Below are positions 15,614-23,799 of a DNA stretch of 64,000 nt, one piece after another (positions within the stretch are counted from its first letter, which is position 1; each line of letters opens with the position of its first letter). The stretch spans positions 248,001-312,000 of the forward strand of contig CAZVUO010000004.1 in the NCBI GenBank assembly GCA_964630235.1, given 5' to 3'. Below the pieces are notes generated by a model. That model was not told the DNA's origin. It saw only the letters and a program-made list of their open reading frames with translations, and made no database searches. Position numbers and translations under genes: made by a program. This stretch comes from JBFLYH01 sp964630235. GTDB taxonomy: Bacteria > Oederibacteriota > JAAXVQ01 > JAUVAV01.

Positions 15614-17068
15614 TCAATAAGCCGCCGGAAAAAGCGTGAAGCGGAGGTTGAAATAGCCGAGGAACGCCCAGCCTTGGTCCCAGTGCAGGTACGCGATGTC
15701 GAAATTGAACAGCCGGTCCACGTGCATGTTGATCAACACCGGATGCTGTTGGGAGCGGAGGTCGGCGTCCAGGGGGTAAAGAATCTCCCACGTCAGGTTG
15801 ACACGGCGGGCCAAAGGCACGTCCAGGCCAAAATAGATCAGATTACGGGTCCGGAAGGTTTCTCCATAAGTCAAATATTTGGACAAGTAAAAGATGGGAT
15901 CGCCGTACGAGCCGAAGAGGTAACCGCCATGGACCCCCAGTTCGCCGAAACTGCGGCTCGCGGCCACATAGCCGCCCCACACGTAATCCAGTTCGGACTT
16001 GTTGGAAAAAGTGAAACTGCCGGCGGTTTGGCTCTGCTGTCCGGCGAACAACTGCAGGGCGGCCTTGCCGCCGGCCGCGACAGCCAGGGGCCAGCTTTTT
16101 TCCGACACCAGCGTGTATTTGGCGTCCGCGGACAGGAGCCACAGGCTGATGGGATCGAGGTACACGGCCAGCGGAGACAGGTCCGGGTCCTGCTCGCCGT
16201 AGAGCGTTCCGATATAGTACGTGAATTGGAGGTCGCCGGTCAGACCGGTGTCGAGCCAATCCACGCCCCGGTAGGCCGAGGACAATAGGATCAGACCGCT
16301 GCGGCTGCGCGGCCGGGCCTGGCCCGTTGCCTCGGCGCTGGCTGCGCTGGTTTGCCCCCGCGCATCCACGGTCAGCACCTGATAGGTGTAGTTCCGGCGG
16401 GGCTCCACGGCATCGTCGTAGTATTCCTCGCGGGTAACCGGCTTCTCGGTCAGAAGCCGGGGCGGCTCGCTCGGCGCCGTGGTCCGGCGCACCAGATAAC
16501 CGACCACCTCGAAGGACGTGCGGGCGGGCTTCTTCCACTTCAAGTATACGCGTTCCTCCAGATTGCTGACCGCGACCTCGGGCGGCAAGGGAGGATCGGC
16601 GGGCAGGAGCTTCGAGAGGATCACGGCCGAGGCGGCCAGCGTATCGCCCGCCGCCGTGATCGCGGCGACCTGGTAGGCATACCATTCCTCCGCCGTGGCG
16701 CTGAGATCCTGGTAGCTGGTGGCGGTGAGCATGGCGGGTGTGAGCAGTTCCAGCTTCCGGCCGCCTGCGCCCCGCGAGACCAGATAGCCGTCCACCGTGC
16801 GCGCGGTCTGGGTGGTGGACCAGGAAAGCGTGATCGCTTCGGCGGTGGCCGTGGCGGTCAGGCCCAACGGATCCGGAAGCGCCCTCGCGGCCGGGGTGGC
16901 GCCCTGGGCCGCGGCCGGGACGGAGGCGGGGACGGCCGCCTGGACCGTGTTGCTCTCAGCCGCGGCCAGCGCGGCCAGGGCCCGCTCCAGCGGCGACAAG
17001 GCCTTGGCGCCGGTACAGAGGCCCGCCGCCAGCAGCAAGCCGCACAGGGGAAGAACCTTGGCCCTCAT
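15614..17068 (-). CDS. Secreted protein with two FN3 domains and a C-terminal beta-barrel-like domain
   Basis: 484 residues. A signal peptide (about 1-23, LCGLLLAAGLCTGAKA) is followed by an Ala-rich linker and two FN3 domains (about 64-155 and 160-255; YLVSRGAGG and YLVRRTTAP strands). The last 230 residues alternate aromatic and polar positions in strand-like stretches (YVWGGYVAASRSFGELGVHG, NLIYFGLDVPLARRVNLTWE) and end in Phe-Pro-Ala-Ala-Tyr, which suggests an outer-membrane beta-barrel. The gene starts four bases after trpG, with GAAAGGATTG upstream. Its link to tryptophan synthesis is unclear and may be only read-through. Exact function unknown. Confidence 0.7.
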   Translation of the reverse strand: MRAKVLPLCGLLLAAGLCTGAKALSPLERALAALAAAESNTVQAAVPASVPAAAQGATPAARALPDPLGLTATATAEAITLSWSTTQTARTVDGYLVSRGAGGRKLELLTPAMLTATSYQDLSATAEEWYAYQVAAITAAGDTLAASAVILSKLLPADPPLPPEVAVSNLEERVYLKWKKPARTSFEVVGYLVRRTTAPSEPPRLLTEKPVTREEYYDDAVEPRRNYTYQVLTVDARGQTSAASAEATGQARPRSRSGLILLSSAYRGVDWLDTGLTGDLQFTYYIGTLYGEQDPDLSPLAVYLDPISLWLLSADAKYTLVSEKSWPLAVAAGGKAALQLFAGQQSQTAGSFTFSNKSELDYVWGGYVAASRSFGELGVHGGYLFGSYGDPIFYLSKYLTYGETFRTRNLIYFGLDVPLARRVNLTWEILYPLDADLRSQQHPVLINMHVDRLFNFDIAYLHWDQGWAFLGYFNLRFTLFPAAY

Positions 17069-17072
17069 CTGG

Positions 17073-17663
17073 TCAATCCTTTCGCGCGCCGGACGGACGG
17101 CGGAATTTTATAAAATTCGCAAGCAGCGCTTTGCCCGACTCGGTCAGGATGGATTCCGGATGGAACTGCACGCCTTCCGTCGGGAATCGCCGGTGCCGCA
17201 GGCCCATGATCTCGCCGGCCCGCGTCCGGGCGGTGACCACCAGGCTGCCCGGCAGACCGGCCGGCGAAACCAGGAGCGAATGGTAGCGGGTGGCGGTCAG
17301 GGGGTTGGGCAGACCCTGGAACACGCCGCGGCCGTCGTGCCGGACTTCCGAGGTTTTGCCGTGCATCAGCCGCGTGGCGCGCACCACCTTGCCGCCGAAC
17401 GCCTCGCCGATGGCCTGGTGCCCGAGACACACACCCAGGATCGGTACGCGCGGCGCGAAGGCGCGTATCGCGGCCAACGAGATGCCGGCTTCCCGCGGCG
17501 TGCAAGGGCCGGGCGAGACCAGCAGGCGGTCGGGTTTGAGCCGCGCGATGCCCGGGATATCAATCTGGTCGTTGCGGACCACGCGCACGCGCTGGCCCAG
17601 TTCGCCCAAGTACTGCACCAGGTTGTAGGTAAAAGAATCGTAATTGTCTATGACGAGGATCAC
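17073..17663 (-). CDS. trpG: Anthranilate synthase glutamine amidotransferase subunit
   Basis: Class I glutamine amidotransferase of 196 residues that supplies ammonia to TrpE. The nucleophile Cys is in LGVCLGHQAIGEAFGG (about residue 80) and the His-Glu pair is in GVQFHPESILT. The N-terminus ILVIDNYDSFTYNLVQYL is typical of TrpG/PabA. The start is GTG at 17663, overlapping the trpE stop (GTGA). It could also serve 4-aminobenzoate synthesis, as such subunits are sometimes shared; pairing with TrpE makes anthranilate the main role. Confidence 0.94.
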   Translation of the reverse strand: MILVIDNYDSFTYNLVQYLGELGQRVRVVRNDQIDIPGIARLKPDRLLVSPGPCTPREAGISLAAIRAFAPRVPILGVCLGHQAIGEAFGGKVVRATRLMHGKTSEVRHDGRGVFQGLPNPLTATRYHSLLVSPAGLPGSLVVTARTRAGEIMGLRHRRFPTEGVQFHPESILTESGKALLANFIKFRRPSGARKD

Positions 17664-19186
17664 GGCTTGCGCCTCCCGCCCGCGGCCGCGGGGAGGCCCA
17701 CCGGCCAGCCCTGGCTGGCCAGTTCCAGCGCCCGCTTGAGCGCACGCATCTTGTTCTCTGTTTCCAGATATTCCCGCTCGGGCTTGGAATCGGCCACGAT
17801 CCCAGCGGCGGCCTGGAGGTGATAGGTCCCCCGGGAATAGAGGATGGTCCGGATGGTGATGCCCGTGTCCAGATCCCCCGAGTAATCGAAGTAGCCCACG
17901 GCGCCTCCATACGGACCCCGCCGCTCGGTTTCAAGTTCCTCGATGATCTCCATGGCCCTGATCTTGGGCGCGCCGGTCACGGTGCCGGCCGGAAACGCGG
18001 CCTGCAGCGCGTCGCACTGGTCGCGGCCGGCCTGGAGCTTCCCTTCCACGTGGGACACAATGTGCATCACATGCGAGTAGCGCTCGATCACCATCAGCTC
18101 CGGCACCCGCACGGTTCCGTACCGGCACACGCGCCCCAGGTCGTTGCGCCCCAGGTCCACCAGCATGATGTGCTCGGCCCGCTCTTTGGGATCGGCCAGG
18201 AGCCGCGCTTCCAGGCGCTGGTCTTCGGTGGACGTGGCGCCGCGCCGGACCGTGCCGGCGATCGGCCGGGTCGCGGCGATGTTGCCGGTCTTCCGCAACA
18301 GGAGTTCCGGCGAGGAGCCGATCAGTTCGCACTCCGGGAAACGCAGATAGAACATATACGGCGAGGGATTGATGGTGCGCAGGGCCCGGTACACTGAAAA
18401 AGGCGGCGCCGCCAGCTCGGCGCTCAAGCGCCGCGAGATCTGGACCTGGATGATATCGCCGGCGCGGATGTATTCTTTGGCCTTGCGCACCTGGGCCAGG
18501 AACCGGGCCCGCGTGACGTTGGAACGAAGATGGAGCGCGGGGCGCAGGGACCGGCGGTCCGGCCCTTCGGCGCGCGGCAGAGGCTGGCGCAGCTCGCGGC
18601 TTACGCGGCGGATCGCCGCCAGCGCGCGCTGGTAGGCCCGGGCTGGATCGCCGGTCACATGGGCGTTGCTCACGACCTTGATCACGTGCTGCACGTGGTC
18701 GAAGACCAACAGGTTCTCGGTGAACACCAGCAAAGCGTCCGGAAGCCCCAGGGGATCCGGATTTCGGGTGGGAATTTTTTCGAAATAGCGCGCCAGGTCG
18801 TAGCTCAGATACCCGACCGCCCCGCCGTGGAACGGCGGGAGTCCGGGCGTGGCCACGTGGCGGAAGCGCCGGAGCAGCGACCTGACCACGGCCAGGGGAT
18901 TGCCGCCGTGCGGAAGGAGCCGGACCTGCCCGGCCTGGTGATGTTCCACCACGCCGCCGCGGACCGCCATCCATTCCGACGGATTGGCGCCCAAAAAGGA
19001 ATACCGTCCGACCTGATCGCCGCCTTCCACGCTTTCCAGCAGGAACGCGCGGGACGCCTGGCCGGCGATCTTGAGAAAGGCCGATACCGGCGTCTCCACG
19101 TCCGCCGGCAGCTCAGCGTACACGGGGATCAGGTTCCCGCGCCGGCACCGGCGCTTGAATTCGTCCCAAGTCGGGTAAAAATTCAT
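17660..19186 (-). CDS. trpE: Anthranilate synthase component I
   Basis: Converts chorismate and ammonia to anthranilate, the first tryptophan step. 508 residues: an N-terminal domain with AFLLESVEGG, where LLES marks the tryptophan feedback site and separates it from PabB, and a chorismate-binding C-terminal domain with RPIAGTVRRGAT, DLGRNDLGRV, HIVSHVEG and GTVTGAPKIRAMEII. ATG at 19186, 20 bases after hisI. The position behind the his genes suggests a joint aromatic and histidine amino acid operon. Confidence 0.95.
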   Translation of the reverse strand: MNFYPTWDEFKRRCRRGNLIPVYAELPADVETPVSAFLKIAGQASRAFLLESVEGGDQVGRYSFLGANPSEWMAVRGGVVEHHQAGQVRLLPHGGNPLAVVRSLLRRFRHVATPGLPPFHGGAVGYLSYDLARYFEKIPTRNPDPLGLPDALLVFTENLLVFDHVQHVIKVVSNAHVTGDPARAYQRALAAIRRVSRELRQPLPRAEGPDRRSLRPALHLRSNVTRARFLAQVRKAKEYIRAGDIIQVQISRRLSAELAAPPFSVYRALRTINPSPYMFYLRFPECELIGSSPELLLRKTGNIAATRPIAGTVRRGATSTEDQRLEARLLADPKERAEHIMLVDLGRNDLGRVCRYGTVRVPELMVIERYSHVMHIVSHVEGKLQAGRDQCDALQAAFPAGTVTGAPKIRAMEIIEELETERRGPYGGAVGYFDYSGDLDTGITIRTILYSRGTYHLQAAAGIVADSKPEREYLETENKMRALKRALELASQGWPVGLPAAAGGRRKP

Positions 19187-19206
19187 GGCAGCCTCTGGAT
19201 GCGGAT

Positions 19207-19593
19207 TCAGCGGGCGGAGTACTTGTCCCCGGGCTCGAACACTTTTTCGCCGTCAACCACCAGCCGTCCGTCTTCGGCCACGCGCCGGAAAAAGCAGGAC
19301 CGGTAGCCCTCGTGGCAGGCACCCCCGGTCTGCTCCACCTCGAGCAGCACGGCGTCTTGGTCGCAATCCACATGCAGGCTTTTCACCCGCTGCAGATTGC
19401 CCGACGTTTCACCTTTCTTCCAAAGCTTGTTCCGTGACCGGCTGTAGTAGTGGGCCACGCCGGTCTCCAGGGTCAGGCGCAGGGCTTCCTCGTTCATGAA
19501 GGCCTGCATCAACACCTCGCGGGTGGCGACATCCTGGACGATGGCCACCAGCAGTCCTCGCGAATCGAATTTCATGCCGTCGGGAATAGGCAT
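19207..19593 (-). CDS. hisI: Phosphoribosyl-AMP cyclohydrolase
   Basis: Third step of histidine synthesis: opens the purine ring of phosphoribosyl-AMP. 128 residues, so only the HisI part; the HisE pyrophosphohydrolase often fused to it is absent and not found elsewhere in the window. Metal-site residues are in HVDCDQDAVLLEVEQTGGAC and HEGYRSCFFR. The ATG at 19593 is well supported by GGGAGGA eight bases upstream. A 94-base spacer with an inverted repeat separates it from hisF. Confidence 0.95.
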   Translation of the reverse strand: MPIPDGMKFDSRGLLVAIVQDVATREVLMQAFMNEEALRLTLETGVAHYYSRSRNKLWKKGETSGNLQRVKSLHVDCDQDAVLLEVEQTGGACHEGYRSCFFRRVAEDGRLVVDGEKVFEPGDKYSAR

Positions 19594-19642
19594 TTGTGGG
19601 TCCTCCCTCTCAGTAAGAAGCTTGTTTTCAGCCAAAAAGAAC

Positions 19643-19704
19643 GAGAGGGGAAAGGCGAAAGGGGCCGCATTTGAGGTTGCTCCCCTTTCACCTATCGCCT
19701 CTCC
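19643..19704. repeat. Hairpin repeat between hisF and hisI (shared-loop family, reverse orientation)
   Basis: Imperfect inverted repeat: an arm starting GAGAGGGGAAAGGCG pairs with an arm ending CACCTATCGCCTCTC (about 18 of 22 positions), overlapping the last codons of hisF. The loop (19663-19675) read on the minus strand is CTCAAATGCGGCC, close to the loops at 25239-25251 and 45580-45592. Confidence 0.55.
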
Positions 19705-20479
19705 CATGCTCTTGCGTTAGGCGCACCGGCACGCCGCGCCGGGCCAGGTACCGCTTGGCCTGGCTGATGGTGTACTTACCGTAGTGAAAAATGCTGGCCG
19801 CCAGGACCGCGTCCGCCCAGCCCTGGTCCAGCACCTCGGCCAGGTGCTTGAGCTGGCCGGCCCCGCCGCTGGCGATCACCGGCACGCTCACGGCTTGGGA
19901 GACGGTGCGCGTCAGTTCCACGTCGTAGCCGTCCTGCGTGCCGTCGCGATCCATGGAGGTCAGCAAAATCTCTCCCGCGCCCAGGGCCACGCCGCGCCGG
20001 GCCCACCGGACCGCGTCCATTCCCGTGGGTGTTCGTCCGCCGTGGGTGAACACTTCCCAGGCCGGTTTGCGCCCGGGCCGGCGCCGGGCATCAATGGCCA
20101 GCACGATGGTGCTGCGGCCGAACACTTCCGAGGCCTGCCGCAGCAGTTCGGGCCGCTGAACCGCGGTGGTGTTGATTGACACTTTGTCCGCGCCGGCGCG
20201 CAGGAGGTCGCGGATGTCCTGGATGGTGCGGATGCCTCCGCCCACGGTGAGCGGCATGAACACCTGGTCCGCGCAGCGCTCCACCACGCGCAGCAGGGTG
20301 CGCCGGCTCTCCACGCTGGCGGTGATATCGAGGAACACCAGCTCGTCCGCGCCCGCGCGGTCGTAGACCTTGGCCTGGGCTACCGGATCGCCGGCGTCGC
20401 GCAGGTGCACAAAGTGGATGCCCTTGACCACCCGGCCGTCCTTGACGTCCAGGCAGGGGATGATGCGTTTAGCCAGCAT
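19688..20479 (-). CDS. hisF: Imidazole glycerol phosphate synthase subunit HisF
   Basis: Cyclase half of the HisH-HisF complex, a TIM barrel of 263 residues that makes imidazole glycerol phosphate and AICAR from PRFAR and ammonia. The catalytic Asp residues are in IIPCLDVKDGRVVKG and LLTSMDRDGTQDGYD; phosphate loops are VGGGIRT and VIASGGAG. ATG at 20479, nine bases after the hisA stop. The C-terminus runs into a hairpin repeat, and the final residues (EHGRGDR) may come from that repeat. Confidence 0.96.
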   Translation of the reverse strand: MLAKRIIPCLDVKDGRVVKGIHFVHLRDAGDPVAQAKVYDRAGADELVFLDITASVESRRTLLRVVERCADQVFMPLTVGGGIRTIQDIRDLLRAGADKVSINTTAVQRPELLRQASEVFGRSTIVLAIDARRRPGRKPAWEVFTHGGRTPTGMDAVRWARRGVALGAGEILLTSMDRDGTQDGYDVELTRTVSQAVSVPVIASGGAGQLKHLAEVLDQGWADAVLAASIFHYGKYTISQAKRYLARRGVPVRLTQEHGRGDR

Positions 20480-20488
20480 GGCGGCCGC

Positions 20489-21214
20489 TCACGCTCCGGC
20501 GGCCGCGACCGCATCCTTAAGGTCCAGGGCGCCGGTGTACAGGGCCTTGCCGATGATGCAGCCGCTCACGCCGTATTTTTCAAGATTCTTCAGGTGCTTG
20601 ATGTCCTTGACCGAGGCCACGCCGCCGGAGGCGATGATCGGGATGTTCACCGCGCAGGCCATGGCCTTGATGCCCTTGAAGTTGGGGCCGGAGAGCAGTC
20701 CGTCGCGCTTCACGTCCGTGAAGATCAGGTGCTTGACGCCGGCTTTCTCCAGTTCCTGGGCGAATTCGATGGCCGACTTGTCCGTCACGTCCTTCCAGCC
20801 GCGGATCGCGACCTTGCCGTCCCGGCTGTCCACGCCGACCACGATGCGTGAGGCGCCAAAGCGCTTGAGGGCCTTGGTGAGGAAATCCAGGGAAAGCGCG
20901 TTCGTGCCCAGAATAACGCGGCGAATGCCGTTGTCCAGCACTTCCTTGATCAAATCCAGGTCGCGGATGCCGCCGCCGAATTGGATCGGGATCCGGACCG
21001 CTTTGGCGATCTGGTAGACGAACTTGAGGTTCTTGGGCGCGCCGGTCAGCGCGCCATCCAGGTCCACCACGTGCAGGTACTTGGCGCCCTTGAGCTGCCA
21101 CAGCTTGGCCATGGAACTGGGTTCCTTGGAATAAACGGTTTCGTCCCGAACGTCGCCGCGCACGAGCCGCACGCAGCGTCCTTTGCGCAAATCAATCGCC
21201 GGATAAATGAGCAT
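20489..21214 (-). CDS. hisA: ProFAR isomerase
   Basis: TIM-barrel isomerase of 241 residues that opens the ribose ring of ProFAR. Evidence: MLIYPAIDLRKGRCVRLVRG at the N-terminus with the catalytic Asp, and FTDVKRDGLLSGPN with the second Asp; phosphate sites FGGGIRD and IIASGGVA. The start is the ATG at 21214, five bases after the hisH stop with AAAGGGGTGA upstream. A PriA-type double function is possible in lineages lacking trpF, but cannot be judged here. Confidence 0.95.
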   Translation of the reverse strand: MLIYPAIDLRKGRCVRLVRGDVRDETVYSKEPSSMAKLWQLKGAKYLHVVDLDGALTGAPKNLKFVYQIAKAVRIPIQFGGGIRDLDLIKEVLDNGIRRVILGTNALSLDFLTKALKRFGASRIVVGVDSRDGKVAIRGWKDVTDKSAIEFAQELEKAGVKHLIFTDVKRDGLLSGPNFKGIKAMACAVNIPIIASGGVASVKDIKHLKNLEKYGVSGCIIGKALYTGALDLKDAVAAAGA

Positions 21215-21219
21215 GGCGC

Positions 21220-21834
21220 TCACCCCTTTCGTTTCAGCCACCGCGCCAAATTGCGGTACACGTGCAGGCCCAGGTCCTGGCTTTTCTCGGGATGGAACTG
21301 CGTGGCCAGGATGTTATCCCGGCCGACCGCGGCCGCGACTTCGATGCCGTAAGCCGTGGTGGCCAGCGTCAACTGCGGGTCCGTAGGTTCGCAGTAGAAC
21401 GAGTGGACAAAATACATGTAGGAACCGTCCGGGATGCTGCGCAGCAGGGGATGGCGGCGCTTGATGGACAGGCTGTTCCATCCCATGTGCGGCACTTTAT
21501 ATTTTCTGGGGAACGGCTTGACCCGTCCCGGAAAGATCCCCAGGCCCGGATGCTTGCCGAACTCCTCGGACGTTTCGAACAGCAGCTGCATTCCCAGGCA
21601 CACGCCCAGGAGCGGCTTGCCGCGCGCCGCCGCGTCCTTCAAAACACCCACCAGCCGCTGCCGGGTCAGGTTCTGCATGGCATGGCCGAACGCGCCCACC
21701 CCGGGCAGGATGATCGCCCGGCTGCGGCGCAGGTCCTGGGCGCGGGCCGTGATCCGCGACGGCAGGCCGGCCCGGGTGCAGGCCTTCTGCACCGAGTGCA
21801 GGTTGCCCATGCGGTAATCAACAATGGCCACCAT
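21220..21834 (-). CDS. hisH: Imidazole glycerol phosphate synthase subunit HisH
   Basis: Glutaminase half of IGP synthase, 204 residues. The catalytic Cys lies in GVCLGMQLLFETSEE, the oxyanion strand in ILPGVGAFGHAM, and the His-Glu pair in TQFHPEKSQDLGL. ATG at 21834, with GAGGAT upstream. The 176-base gap to hisB upstream contains a dispersed repeat, so the his operon is interrupted at this point. Confidence 0.96.
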   Translation of the reverse strand: MVAIVDYRMGNLHSVQKACTRAGLPSRITARAQDLRRSRAIILPGVGAFGHAMQNLTRQRLVGVLKDAAARGKPLLGVCLGMQLLFETSEEFGKHPGLGIFPGRVKPFPRKYKVPHMGWNSLSIKRRHPLLRSIPDGSYMYFVHSFYCEPTDPQLTLATTAYGIEVAAAVGRDNILATQFHPEKSQDLGLHVYRNLARWLKRKG

Positions 21835-21889
21835 AACCGTTTATCCTCGGCGGAAATTTCGTCGTTCACAGCAAATGATCAGATCGCTT

Positions 21890-21990
21890 CGTCGCCCTCG
21901 GGGCTCCTCGCAATGACCACCTGACTTTTTTGACCGGTCATTGCGAGCGAGTGAAGCGAGCGTGGCAATCTTTCTCTTCGTCACGCTATT
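21890..21990. repeat. Dispersed TCATTGCGAG-type repeat between hisB and hisH
   Basis: Perfect 12-base arms CTCGCAATGACC (21907-21918) and GGTCATTGCGAG (21936-21947) around a 17-base loop, flanked by CGCTTCGTCGCCCTCGGGG on one side and GTGAAGCGAGCGTGGCAATC on the other. Repeats built on TCATTGCGAG...GCAATC are known in intergenic regions of many bacteria. A degenerate relative is at about 53755-53815. Confidence 0.7.
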
Positions 21991-22010
21991 CGTTCTTGAA
22001 ACACTCGGCC

Positions 22011-22604
22011 CTATAGCGTGCCCTTGGTGCTGGGCACGCCCTTTTGGCGCGGGTCCCGCTCCAGGGCCTGCCGCAGCACCCGGCCCAGGCCCTTGAAGGC
22101 CGCTTCCACCACGTGGTGGGTGTTGCCGCCGGCGAGCTGCACCACGTGCAGGGTCATGCCGGCCTGGTTGCACAGCGCGCGGAAAAATTCCGGGGCCAGT
22201 TCCGTGTCGAAGGAGCCGAGCCGGCGCTGGCGGAGTTTCAGCCCGAAATTCAGGAAAGGCCGGCCCGATAGGTCGAGGGCCACGGCCACCAGCGACTCGT
22301 CCATGGGGATCATGGCCCAGCCGTACCGCCGCAGGCCGCGTTTGTCCCCCCAGGCCTTGGCCAGGGCCTGGCCCAGGGTCAGTCCCAGGTCCTCGACCAG
22401 GTGATGCTGGTCCACCTTGAGGTCCCCGGACGCGCGCACGCGCAGGTCCACGAGGCTGTGCCCGGCGACCAAGGCCAGCATGTGCTCGAGGAACGGGACG
22501 CCCAGCGACAAATGGGAACGGCCGCTGCCGTCCAGGTTCACGGTCAGGGCCACGGAGGTCTCCCGGGTCTTGCGCTGCACGGTCGCGGTACGCGATCTGG
22601 ACAT
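22011..22604 (-). CDS. hisB: Imidazoleglycerol-phosphate dehydratase
   Basis: Mn-dependent dehydratase, monofunctional at 197 residues (no phosphatase domain). Metal-binding motifs are GVPFLEHMLALVAGHS, VDQHHLVEDLGLTLGQAL and, in the second half, GGNTHHVVEAAFKGLGR. The ATG at 22604 is clear: AGGAGG lies seven bases upstream and hisC ends ten bases before it. Because HisB lacks the phosphatase, histidinol-phosphatase must be a separate protein. Confidence 0.96.
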   Translation of the reverse strand: MSRSRTATVQRKTRETSVALTVNLDGSGRSHLSLGVPFLEHMLALVAGHSLVDLRVRASGDLKVDQHHLVEDLGLTLGQALAKAWGDKRGLRRYGWAMIPMDESLVAVALDLSGRPFLNFGLKLRQRRLGSFDTELAPEFFRALCNQAGMTLHVVQLAGGNTHHVVEAAFKGLGRVLRQALERDPRQKGVPSTKGTL

Positions 22605-22614
22605 GACGAGCCTC

Positions 22615-23799
22615 CTATTTTTCACCAAAAGCCAGCGCCAGCTGACGCAGCAGGGCGTCATTCTCCGGCGGCCGGCCGATGGAAATGCGCAGACAGTTGG
22701 CCAAGGCCGGCTCTCCACCGAAGCCTCGCACCGCGATGTCCCTCTCGGCCAGGCGCGCTTTGACCCGGCCGGCGCGGGACATTCTCACGAGCAGGAAATT
22801 GGCCTGGCTGGGGAACACTTCCACCCCGGGCAGTGCTTGCAACGCCTGGCTGACCCGCTCCCGTTCGGCCGTGATCAACCGCGCCTGACCCTGCCACGCT
22901 TCCGGGTGGCGCAACGCCACCTCGGCCGCGGTCTGGGCAAAGGCGTCCAAGTTGAACGGAAGCCGCACGCGGTTGACGGTCCCGATCAGGTCCGGCCGGG
23001 CGATCAGATAGCCGACGCGCAGGCCGGCCAGGGACCAGGCTTTGGAAAACGTCCCCAGCACCGCCAGGTGCGGATAGGTTTTGATGAGCGGCGTCACGGC
23101 GCCGTCCTCCGGATCCGCGAACAGGCGGTAGGCCTCGTCCACCACCACCAGGCGGTCCGTGGCTTGCAGAACTTGTTCGATCTGCGCCAGGGGCACGCTG
23201 CGTCCCGTGGGGTTGTTGGGGGTGGCCAGAAACAGGATCCGCGCGTCCGCATGCCGCAAGGCCGCGAGCAGGGCCGGCAAGTCCAGCGACCAATCCGGGC
23301 GCAGGGGCACGCTGGCGACCGTGCCGCCCAAGGCATGCGCCAGAACCGCGTACATGCTGAAGGTGGGCGCGGGCACCACGGTCCGGGTGCCCGGGCCGCC
23401 AAAACAGACCAGCAGGTCCCGGATCAATTCGTCCGAACCGTTGCCCACGAGCAGCTGTTCGGAGGAGACCCGCTCCGCCGCGGCCAGGGCCTGCCGCAAA
23501 GCCCGGCTGTCCGGATCAGGATAGCGGTTCCAGTCCTGGTTGACGAAGCGCTCCCAGATCTCCTCCTTGAGTGCGCGCGGCACGTCAAAGGCGCTCTCGT
23601 TCGCGTCCAAACGAATGGCCGGGCCAGGCGGTTCAGGCTGGTAGGCGGACAATTTCCTCACGTGCGGCTTGACCCAGGCGGTCCAGGGCTGGCGCGGAGC
23701 GGATTTGACTTTTACCCGGACAGCCGCGGCCCTGGGTCTGCTTTTCCTGCGCGCGCGGATGCGGCGCAAGGGCACCACGATGCCGGGCTTGGCGTTCAT
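22615..23799 (-). CDS. hisC: Histidinol-phosphate aminotransferase
   Basis: PLP fold type I aminotransferase, 394 residues. Evidence: RLDANESAFDVP, NWNRYPDPDS-like segment, VGNGSDELIRDLLVCF, ATPNNPTGRSVP, VVDEAYRLFA, and the PLP lysine in TFSKAWSLAGLRVGYLI. The first 45 residues are an unusual Arg/Lys-rich extension (RRIRARRKSRPRAAAVRVKV) before the normal start at WVKPHVRKLSAYQP. The ATG at 23799 overlaps the hisD stop (ATGA); internal starts for a shorter form are possible. Confidence 0.94.
   Translation of the reverse strand: MNAKPGIVVPLRRIRARRKSRPRAAAVRVKVKSAPRQPWTAWVKPHVRKLSAYQPEPPGPAIRLDANESAFDVPRALKEEIWERFVNQDWNRYPDPDSRALRQALAAAERVSSEQLLVGNGSDELIRDLLVCFGGPGTRTVVPAPTFSMYAVLAHALGGTVASVPLRPDWSLDLPALLAALRHADARILFLATPNNPTGRSVPLAQIEQVLQATDRLVVVDEAYRLFADPEDGAVTPLIKTYPHLAVLGTFSKAWSLAGLRVGYLIARPDLIGTVNRVRLPFNLDAFAQTAAEVALRHPEAWQGQARLITAERERVSQALQALPGVEVFPSQANFLLVRMSRAGRVKARLAERDIAVRGFGGEPALANCLRISIGRPPENDALLRQLALAFGEK

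Noticed and set aside
21841..22173. Small minus-strand frame of 110 residues across the his spacer
   Set aside because: It runs through repeat DNA and the hisB 3' end in another frame; Arg/Gly-rich with no family features.
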